A stretch of DNA of 34,278 bases from a virus. The stretch spans positions 1 through 34,278 of the IMG/VR virus record IMGVR_UViG_3300030328_003943. One strand, written 5' to 3'. Under the pieces are notes generated by a model that saw only the letters and a program-made list of their open reading frames with translations, did not search any database and had not been told where the DNA came from. The translations under genes were made by a program, and so were the position numbers. How positions within the stretch are numbered: the first letter of the stretch is position 1; each line of letters begins with the position of its first letter. Shown piece by piece: positions 15,921-27,900 of this stretch.

Positions 15921-18900
15921 TCATTTTTCAATAGCTCCTGTAGTTCTAAGTCCAGCATTTCTTCTTTGTATATATGGGAAAGTTGTTAATCCACTATTAA
16001 CAGTAAATCCAGCAACCTCTACAGATATTGGATTAATTCCAGATCTTGTAGCACCACTTAATCTACCCCAAGAAATTTCACCAATTGATCCACTTAACCC
16101 CTGAACATATGTATTAATTCCAGTAACTGGTGAATTTGAATCAATATTTGAAACAAATTCAAATGCGTTAAGTCCTCCAGGATTACTAAAAGAACTAACA
16201 TGATAAATGTTATCTAAGAAAGTTGTTCCTATACCTACAGTTGCACCTGTACCTGTTATAGACGTACATCCAGTACCAACTTCAGTGTTATAAATTACAA
16301 CAGGATAACTATTAAGTAAAGTATTTGCTGCACTACCACTAGTTCTTTGACCAAAGAACTTAAGTGCTAAAGGATTAGATCCTGTTCCAGAAGTTGTTGT
16401 TATTCCTGTAATTATTCCAGAAAAACCAGTAGTAGCACTAATACCAGTTATTGATTCTCTAGAAGTTTTAGGTAATGGAGCAATAGTTTGTGGTGGATTA
16501 GTCTCACTATATCCTAAACCTGGATTAGTAATACTAATAGAAGTAATAGTACCTCCTACACCAATTACTGTACTTACTGTAGCAGTAGTTCCTATTCCTG
16601 TTGCTATTTGAACTGGTGGATTAGAAATAGAAAGTGTAGGTGCTACTGTATAACCACTTCCTGGATTTGTAATAGTAACTGCAGATATTGTACCAGCAGT
16701 AGAAACCGTTGCAGTAAATGCAGCAGCAACTGGGGTAACTTGACTTACAATTAAAGCATCACATTCAAAATCTAAAACAGCTTCACCTTCATAATTAAAT
16801 AAATCAACAGAATCAACAAAGAACTCAGTAGTATTTGTAGTAATACCAGATGTTATTCCTGCATTTGGGAAAACTAATGTTTCAAGAACATTTCTAGTTT
16901 TATAAACAACTTCACCGCCAATAACTTTATCAGTTTTTTGCTTTATCCAATCCATTGGACGGAAATCACCTTGAACATAATTTGTCCGATTCATACCTAA
17001 TCCATAATACAAATTAGTTGAAAATTCATCAGAAGTTGTTATTCCTGTAATAGTTCTTTGTTCTTGTTCAACAAAATTATTTTTAAGTGCTCCGTTTGGA
17101 TCTGGGTATGGTGTATTTTGTTGATTAACTTTTACAAGATCACCATCTTTAAGAGTTTCTGGTACATCTACAATGAAACTATCAATTGAACTTCCCCTAT
17201 AGAAGAATATTGCAACATCATCTGCAGGATCTGGTGCTTCAAAGAAATTAACAACAGTTCCACCATTAAATGTATAAGCTACATCTGGTACTTGAATAAC
17301 TCCATTTATAAAGATTAACAATACAGATTTAAGATCAATATCTTGAGAATCTAAATCTTCTCTATCAGTTTGGAAAGATAATAATTCTCCATTTACTTTT
17401 AATGGGAATGAAGTTCTAGATCCATCTTGTATCTCTCTAGTACTATCAATATAATCAAACTCACCAACATTCCATGAACCAAATGAATCAGTAAATATCG
17501 AATCAACAGTAAGAGTAAAATCTGAAATAGGAGATTGTAAATACCTATCAGTTACTAATCCAACTGGTTTAATAACATCACCTCTCTTAAATGAGAATCC
17601 AGATCTAGGAACAGTGAATGATTTAACTTCAAATAAAGTTGATCCAATACCAGTTGTACTACTTGCACCAATATCAACATTTATCAATAATCCTTTACCA
17701 GTATCTGTAGTTGCACCAATACCTAATCTAGAAACACCAAGCACCTCCAAATTCTCATAAAATGGTTGAGGACAATGAATTTTAGGATTAACATATCCAG
17801 TTCCAGCAGTACCAACAGCAAATTGCAAAGCACCTCCAGTTCCTGCGGGGGATTTACCAACATTAACAGTAAAGTTAGTTGTATCTACAATACCTTCAAC
17901 ACCTAGTGTTGCATTATGTGAATCATCATTATATGGTCTAGGATATGCATGAGTTGATGTATGATTATCTTGAGCACATGTGAATGTTAAAGAACTAGTA
18001 CCAATTCCAACTGTACTATTTGCTTTTTGTATACCAGCAGCAGATGCAGAAACATAAGTATGTGCAGAAGTATTAGTGGAAGGTGTTGAATCTAATACTT
18101 GAATCTGGAAAGTATTTGAAGTAACATTTGAGATTTGAATCCACTTATTGCTTACTGGATCTGTAGATCTAGGATAAGTATGATTTGTTACATGCCCATC
18201 TTTAGCACAAGTAAAGGTTAAAGAATTATCTGCAATCTTAACATAATCACTATTACTATATCCATGATTGGATAATGTAGTAACTGTCATTATACCTGAA
18301 GTTGGATTATATACAGTACCTGTAGTTGCAGTTTGAATCCCTGCGGCACTCATACCATGTGCAACAGAAGTAGTTACTGTCAATATACCAGTTCTTGGAT
18401 CATATTGAGCATTATTAGCAGTTAAAGTCGCTCCAGACCCACCTGTAACACTAAGACCACTAGAAGTTGCACTTACAAACTTATGGATGTTATAAGGGGC
18501 AATAGAGGCAGTTATAACAGCATCTCTACCAGCTCCACCACCAGATCCAACTCCCACTGAAATTGTATCTGATGTTGCCTCAACAATTGATAAAGTTGCA
18601 TTATGTGCTGGATCAGTTGTTCTAGGATATGGGTAATTACTATTATATCCATCATCAGAACATGTAAATACAATTCCATCAGTAACAATTCCAACAGTAT
18701 TAGCAGATCTCTTTACAGAATTAGCAACAGAAGAATCAAATGTATGAACAGAGGTATGTGATGAAGGTGCCTCATCAAGAACATTAATTTCAAATTGATC
18801 TCCACCTGATACATTAGAAATAGGTAACCATTTACCACTTAAAGGATCTGTAGGTCTTGGATATGGATGAGTAGTAGCATTAGAATCTTTAGCACACTTA

Positions 18901-21900
18901 AATTTCAATCCATAATCATCAAATTTAACTAATTGACCATTTGCTAATGCTGGTGAAGGTGATGATGAAAGTTTTACAGTTAAAATTCCAACATTTGGAT
19001 CATATACAGTTCCTGTAGTTGCTGTATAATTATCAGATGTTATAAGATTATGTGCTGTTTTTATTAATGTTAATTTTCCATCAATTGGAGTATATGTAGC
19101 ATCTGTAGGATTAAATACTGCACTAGCAGCACCAATACCATTTCCAGCAACTGTTATTGAATTAACACCAACACTTACAAATTTATGATCATATCCAACA
19201 TCAGTAATTCCAATAGCAATTGAACCTTCAAAACGATATCCAGAACCAAATAGATCTTGAGTCCCTAATCCAACAGATACTATTGAACCTCCAGCACCAA
19301 TAACTGCAGTAACTGAAGCACCAACTAAAGGAGCAATTCCAAGTCCACCTTCAGAAGCAAATGATACTACTTGTCCACTTCTTGGTAATTGATTCTGTAC
19401 TACATCAATTTCACTCTTAATAATTGCTCCATTATCAGAACTAATACCAGTAAATACATAACTTGTTATTCCAGTATTACTTCCACCTATGAATGAATAA
19501 TTATTATTTGAATTATTTTCAGTAGTTGGTTTTTGGAATATTCCATTAATAACAACTAAACTACTTCCAGTAGTAATACCAGTTGTATTACTTGCACCAA
19601 TAGTTACATCAAAAGTTTGACCTATACCTGTAAATTTATCAGAAATATCATCATATATTGCATTTGTTGAATAATTTTGCCTTAAATAAACATTACCATT
19701 AAAGTTTGCATTATGTGGTGGATAATTACCAGGACTAATTCCTTCATAATTTTGTCCCGGAGGAACTTCTGTAAAATAAATTTTATTTCTTTCAATATTA
19801 AATCCACCATTATATAAACGAACGGTAGCACCATCACTATGAGTTGCAGCAGTAGATCCAACAAATCCTCTTTCTACTTCAAGTAATTTAATAGATCCAG
19901 TATTTGTTATAGGTCCAATATTAGTAGAACCAAGTCCAACATTAGTAATTTTTACATATTCATCATCAATCTTCAAAGTTTGTCCCGTTTCAAAGGTTGA
20001 AATACCAGCAAGAGAAATAATAGAAGTAGATATTGATACTGAACTACTAACATTATTTGCAAGAGTTGTAGTAACTGGAGTATATGATAATGGAGTTTGA
20101 ATTATATCATCAAGTGCTATTATACTTTTCTCAAGTTTTTTCTGCATCTCAAATCTATGAGCATTACCAGCACCTACAGAAGTAAATGTTACTGCAGTTC
20201 CAGCAGAAACAGTAGCAATTCCAATTATTGAGTTATTAATTTTTTTAATATAAACTTGACTTGGTAATACTGCACCATTACCCATTACCATAGATGATGC
20301 ACTAACACCCTCAATAGTAGAATCAGCAGTATATGTTACTCTTTCATTATCACTAAAGAAATGATTTGGTATATAGAATTCACCTATAGATAAATCACCT
20401 ATAACAGCACTAGGATTAAAAACTTTTTCAAAAATTGGAATTCTATTATATTTTAAATCAAAAGCATCAGAATTACTACTAGTACTTGCATAACCAGTAT
20501 ATTGAAGTAAAGATAATGATTCTTTAACTGAACCATATGTAAGATTTGGTGTTGCATTATCAAAATCTAAAGCAGTATATAATACTTCACTATAATTTTG
20601 AATTTGCATATTGCCACCACCACTAAATGAAGCATCTGGATAGAAATTAAGATTAAATTTAGATCCTACAAGAGTAGATCCAAATGTACCAATACCAGAG
20701 GTACTTCCAATAGATATAAATGGATATTGCAAGTCATAGGTGTTAACATTATTATGTGCAATTAATATTTGATGTAGTGCACTTGTCTGACCAACAGAAA
20801 CTCTTACTATATTCTTAACAGTAGTAACCTTAGACTTAGTAAATTCAAAAATAGTAGATGCAGATGAAACATTAGAATATGAAGATTCAAATCTTGCAGA
20901 ATTTTCAGAACCATCTGGAACAACAGATTCTTTAAATCTATAAGTCCCTACACCAGAAGCAGTTGTTCCAAAACCAACAATTTTAGAATTAACAGATACT
21001 TGATTTGTATTGTTATTTTCATAATTTAAGTATAAAATACCAGATTCTATATTTGAAGTAAATGTTCCTATAAAATTAGAATTAAGAATATCTAAATTAT
21101 AATCAGCAATATATGAATTAGTACCATCATGTGTTACATAAACATCAACAATATTAGTTTCATCTGCAAAAGTATCTTTTATTTCAACTGATGCAAAATA
21201 AGAATCTAATTTTGTAATTTCAGCAGATGCTATTACAGATGTAGTACTTGCTGCCACAGTATCATTAGTTCCAATTAAATCAACAAAACCAAGACTAGTA
21301 GATGTTAATCCTACAGAACTTACAAAAGAATCTTGTAATATTTTAATATTAACATCAGTATCAAAAGGATCAACTGGTGAAATTTTTAATCTATAAGTAT
21401 TATCTACTTCTTTTTCTCCAATATAATCTAAAAGACTTTGATTGTTATCAATACTAGAATTAGATAAAGATCCTTTATCAATAGTAAATATATCACCTGA
21501 GATAAAATCAATTGAAACAAGTGCTTCTGAGATTTGAATATCAGAAGTTGCTGGATTAATTGCCTGTATTAAAAGTCTATTATAACTAGCATTTAAATCT
21601 AATTCAGCAGTTGATGGACCACCCTGAATTCCAATGTTACTACTAACATTAGAGAATTGAGAACTAATATCATCTACTTTTAAAACTCTATTACTCTTAC
21701 AAAGAATATAATCAGTAAGTCTTACAGTTTTTAATCTAATCTTATTTCCTTTATTTGGTAATAAAGTACCAACATCAACTACATTATCAAAGTTATTAAT
21801 TGTATCAACTCTAGTTTCAGATATCAAATCACGAGTTACAATTGTTGCATCAGTACTACCAATACTTGCACTACCAGTTGGAATTGTAGTTCCTATACCA

Positions 21901-24900
21901 ACATCAGCAAAATTCTTAAGTCCAGTTGTATGAACTAATCTATTTACTGAATTTACTAAAGATTGATACTCAATTGGACTTTTAACAGTATAAGATAATG
22001 TTTGATAATAATCATTATCAGGTATAACCTGATAATCTTCATCTAATTTTCCGACTCCATCAATCCATCCTTGATTTTGTCTAGAAGAATAATCAACAGT
22101 ATATGTTCCAGAATTTCTATATGTCGAATTAATTGTAGCTACAGATCCTGATATACTTCCCTTAATAATATCACCAACTTTTAAATTATAATTACCTAGT
22201 AATTTAACATAATTATTAGCAACTTTATCAACACTAAGACCAATATCACTATAATAATCATTTGTAAATAATAAAACGACTTCATCCTCCATGAACTCTG
22301 CTTCAACTATCGTTGGATTAAATTTAGGATACCAATCAAATGGTATAACAGTACCAAATTCTTGATCAGTTTTAGCTAATCCAGGATTATTAGCAATTCC
22401 ATTAAGATCACATGTGATCTTAAGTGGATTAGCTGATGGGATAGATTTAACAGTATAGAATTTATAATCATTATCAGCAGAATTATAACCATTACCATAT
22501 TCATTTACAATACCTTCAACAAAAAACTTATCTCCAACTTTAAATGGTAAAGTTGAGAATCCAACCAAAGGTGGAGTTTTTAATGTAAATGTAGCAATTC
22601 CAGTAACACTATCAGTAATAATAGTACTACCAACAGAAATATTAGTGATATCAATACCATTACTATTATCAATTGTATATAATTCAACAACCCCTATTCC
22701 TTTAACTTCACTTCTAACAGTAACACCAACTATTGCAGATTTACTAGATCCAATAATTGGTTCCAAATAATCACTATTAACAATTTCTCTAGTATCTGAA
22801 TCAATAACAACTATCTTAGGAGGACTTATATAATTTTTACCACCATTATCAATTTTAACATCTATAATTTTATTATTTTTTGTTAAAGTTACTACTGGAG
22901 ATAATTTTGCTGAAGGTGCTAAGGTTTTATCAGAAGCATATTCAAATCCAATATCCATAATATTAACAGTATCAATATTATTAGTAGTCTTAGATGTTGG
23001 TAAAATAATAGCACCTGAACCTTCTGTTGAAGCAATACTTACAAATGCAGGTAGTTGTTTATATCCTATTCCACCAAAATTCATACCTATACCAGATACT
23101 CCACCTCTTGCAGTAAGAGATTTTGTTGTATAATGTAAAGTTTCTGTATTTGTTGAAAGATACTTAAAACTCTCTGGAATTTTGTTTAAAGAGATATTAA
23201 AAGTAGTACTGCCAATACCAGAAACACTATATTCTCCATTATACTCACTATTTCGATAAGATATTTGTGATCCTTTTTCAACATCAACATCAGAAGTGCT
23301 TATAAATCCACTTTTTTCTATATTATAATATAAATTTAATGGATTATAATCTGAATAATTTAAAGTAATTGTTGCATCTGTAGAAACTCCAATTGTACCA
23401 TCTCTTGTTATTGAAGTTGAATCAGTCTGTCCTGTTGAAACAAAACCATTTTTAAATTCTCTATCATAATAGAATTTAAATTCATATCCTGATAAAGAAC
23501 TATCAGAAACATCAAAAATTAAATTATTATTTCTAATTACATTTAATGGAGGATTTATTAATGATAATTCATGATTTGATCCACCTATTGACACTAAACT
23601 AACAACTTCTGGTGGAATTGATTTTGATCTAGAAAGGGTATCTGATAATTGAATCCTATTATTGTCTATTTTATAAACAAAATATCCACCAGTTTCTAAA
23701 CCACTAATTATATCTCCATCGGGAGAATCATAATAAACTTTATCTCCAGTATTAAGACCATGAGTAAAAATTCCAATTATATTTGTAGTTGTATTAACAC
23801 CTGCAGAAGTAAATCCAATATTATTAACTAATAATTTCTCAGATAATGCATTAAACTTAACTTTAAAAGGTATTGTTGCATTTGTACTTCCAATACCAAC
23901 TGTTTGATTTGGTTTAATTGATAAATTAACAATATCTCCATTTGATAAATTATGTTCAGTTGAAACTGAAACTTGAGTAGTTATCCTCTCAACAGACCCT
24001 GTTATTTGATTAAAAGTAGATTCAAATGAGTAATCATAATAATTACTAGCATTTCCAGTAAAGAATAACCCATTAGTTGTTGTTAATCCAACTTGAGTTA
24101 CAATTCCAATATAATTATCACCCTTGTTTATTATAAAAACTTCATCACCATTTGCAATACTAGTAGGACCACTACCACCAATATTACCATCAGTTGAAAC
24201 TGCAATATTTGTTCCACTAGGATTAGTATTAAATTTAACCTTTTGTCCTGTTATAAATGAATGATTTGGTAAATATAAACTTTGAGCTGGAATATCTATA
24301 CTTTCTGTTAACACTCCAACAGTAACATCAATTGATGTTGAAATACCTGCTATAGTTGCAATACCGACAGACTGTTTAGGGTTAAAATAAACAATATGAT
24401 TTACTTTAGAAGTAAATTGATCAGTTTTTAGAGGAATATCAAAATAACTTGGAATTAAACTAACTATTGTTGAAATTGTATGAGCAGTTCCAGAAATACC
24501 TCTCTTAACCCTTAATATATTTCTATCTTCAAATTTATTAAGAACATGTAATTTTTCAGTACCTATTCCAATACTACTACCTATAGAAATAAGATTTGTT
24601 CTTCCAACAAAAATATCCTCAATTTGAGATAAGGTAGTATTGCTCTCAACTTGTTTATATAAAATAGTAGTTTCTGTAGGTACTCCAACAATATGAGAAT
24701 CTGCAAGATAATTAATAGCTGTTGATAATCCAGAAATAGTAACAGGATTTTTATCACTCAATATATGTGATGTTGAAATATATGCAGATACTGTTTCTGG
24801 ACTACTCCAAACAAATACTACATCATCATATTTAACAATAGAAGTATCAATTTCTGTTATTGTTTTTCCTTCTAAAATACTAACAACAGCATTTACACCA

Positions 24901-27900
24901 TTACCATTAGTACCTGTATTATCAAATACTAAATTATCTCCTATTTTATAACTATCACCACTATTAAGAATATCAAATTCTTGAACAGATCCCTGAGTAA
25001 CTGAGTCAACAACTGTTATTTGTGATTGAATTTCGTTAGATTCTACAATAAAATCATTATCAGAAAATTCATTCGATATTTTATATGGGAAAGTATTTCT
25101 TATTAAACCAGACTCATTATAATTGAATAAAGATTGATCTGAAGTAAATACATTTTGATCTTCAATTACTAATGGATTGGATCTATAACTATTACCAATA
25201 AAATATGGAAATTGTGGTTTAAAATAATTTGAAGCATTTGTAGATAATCCAACAAAATATGCATAAATTCCGTCAGGATAATCTGGAGTTTTACAAAATC
25301 TTCCATTATGTTCGTCTAAATCACCACTACCAGTAAATAAGTAATCATTTACAAATAATCCATCATTTGCAATAGGTCTATCATCATAATCAGTATTTAA
25401 ACTATAACCACTATTAAGAACTCTTATATCAGATTGTGGATCTAAAGCATTACTATATCCATATGGTCCATATATTGGATTACCATCATATGCCCAACCA
25501 ATAATTTTAGAATGACCACCACCAGCATCTTGATCTACAAAATATTTTTCTAGAGAAGAACTAGCATTTTTATTTTTAAACCAAATATCAGTAGAGTATC
25601 CAACAATTGAATATTTTAAATTATTTGGAGAACTTAATAATAATTCATTATCCTTATTAAATCTTTCAAAATTATTTAAAGTCAATTCTCTTATATTTGT
25701 ATCAAATAATGCATTTAATCCAACAGATTTAACTTTAATTGTTGTTTTATCTTGAGTATAACTTATACCAGAACTAATAATCTTTACATCAGTAATTTTA
25801 TTATCGGTTATAACAGCCCTTAATTCTGCAGAAAAACCATCACCAGATACTTCTAAATCGGGTGGTGAATAATATTCAGATCCAGAAGATTCTATTACAA
25901 CTTTAATTATTTTACCATTAGAAATAATTGGTCTTAATGCACCACCTTTTCCATTTTGTAAAGAAATTATTGGTTTATTTTTAAAGTTTATAACATCCGT
26001 AGACCCATATCCAGTTCCTTTTTCATAAAGCAATCCAGATACTATTTCTCCACGAGCAATAGGAGTTGCTACAAAATCCTCTGTAGGTGCAATAAGTTTT
26101 GTAGTAGAATCAGTTGAAATACCAGATTTAAAGGCATTTATATTAATTGTAAGAGGTGGATATGCAAATTCTTGATAATCGGTACCTTTTGATTTAAGAT
26201 TTACATACTTATTATCCAAATATTCTGTTTTTATTGTTCCACCAACTCCAGCATTAGATAATCTAAAAGTATCATTATCCAATTTAATTACATAATATTG
26301 ATTTGATTGTGATAATCCAGAAATAAGTGATCCAGAACTAGAATAAGTTATTAATTCACCACTAGAAAATCCATGATCTTCAAATTTAATCGTTGATCTA
26401 AATGTATTAATACCTGCTTGTTTGACGAATATTCTTCTATTTTCATAAGGATTACCTGATTTTATTATATCAACAGAATCTAGTGTTTTCTTTGCTTCGG
26501 CAAGTCTAAATTTATGAATTCCAGACTTTCCTGCAAATGTAAATCCTATGGTGTTGATACCTGCAGCATAATCATCAATATTACCATATAGTTTGATAGT
26601 ATTAATTCCAACAACTTGAGGATAATATACTGCCTCTTCTGTTAAAAAATTATTTAAATATGCATTGGAAGCACCAAATGTACCTATACCTATTGCACTA
26701 CTATTATTATTTTTATCATAAACTAATCCCTGACCATTTCGTAAATTATGTGGGGTTAAAAATGTTATTGTTTCTGCAGTAATATCAATACCACCACCCT
26801 TATCATTTGTTCTTCCATCAAAAGAAATTTCTCTGAATCTCTTCTTTATTATTGGTTGTAATATACTTTCTGCACCATTACCACCACTCATTGTTATTGA
26901 ATTAATATCTTCAATATCAAAATTTTGCTCATCAATTATAATATCAACTATATCACCTCTTACTACTGGTTGTACTAATGCTGTTGTACCTAATCCAGAG
27001 GAAATAGTTATTTTTGGTAGATTAACTAAATCATAATTAGAACCACCATTTAAAACTAAGAATTTATCTATTGGACCATAAAAAATATTATCAGTTGACT
27101 TATAGTTAGAAATTTCAACACCATTTACTAACATACCAGTAGTACCTGGTATAGTTTTTACATCTTTTGAATCTTTTAAATTTGGAACTAATGGATATTT
27201 TCTAAGTAATTTTTGTGGACCAATTTTTGCATCTAAATGCCTTAGTAAAGTAAATGTATGTGTTGTTGTAGATCCTGGAATATCAAACTCAATATAACTA
27301 TCTGATTCTATAAAAGCTGGTGATAGATACAATCTAATTTTATTTTTTTCATCCAAAACCCTTACATAATAATTACCAGCAGATAAACCTATAAGTGGAG
27401 TAGTTCCTGGTTGATAATATACTTCATCTCCTGTAATAAAAGGAACATCATTTGCAAATGATAAAATAGAATATTTGAAATTAGTTGTATTTTGACCTTG
27501 AACAGTATCATTAGCAGTTATTGTAGTAATTCCAACCTGTAAAATTTTAGATTGTATAGGATATGAAGGTAAAGAATTGGAAGCAACATATAAATTTTTA
27601 TCAGAATCATTATATACATTCTGAATATCAGATGTTATTTCATTATTTCCATAAGTAATTGGAATATATGTACTAGAAGTTTTATTTAAAGATCTTCTTA
27701 TAGAATAATTTTTTCCAACATATGCATCAAATCCTGCTCTTAATTCAATATTATTATTACTAATTGCATCTACAACATCGATTCCAACAACAAAAGTAGT
27801 AATACCAGATGCATTTTTTTCTAAAATATCTATAGTATCTGTTACTTTTAAACTAGATTTATCAATATCAGATAAAACATTAAATTGTGTTATTTTAGCT

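Noticed and set aside
18512-18694. Short minus-strand frames inside gp7 (18512-18694, 19682-19864) and inside the 2401-aa gene (9980-10168)
   Set aside because: They are out of frame with the long genes, Leu/Ile/Met/His-rich as expected for shifted reading of repetitive codons, and have no start signals.
17810-19030. Possible CRISPR or other short-repeat array
   Set aside because: The repeats are long protein-coding modules in frame with gp7, with no constant short repeat and no unique equal-length spacers.
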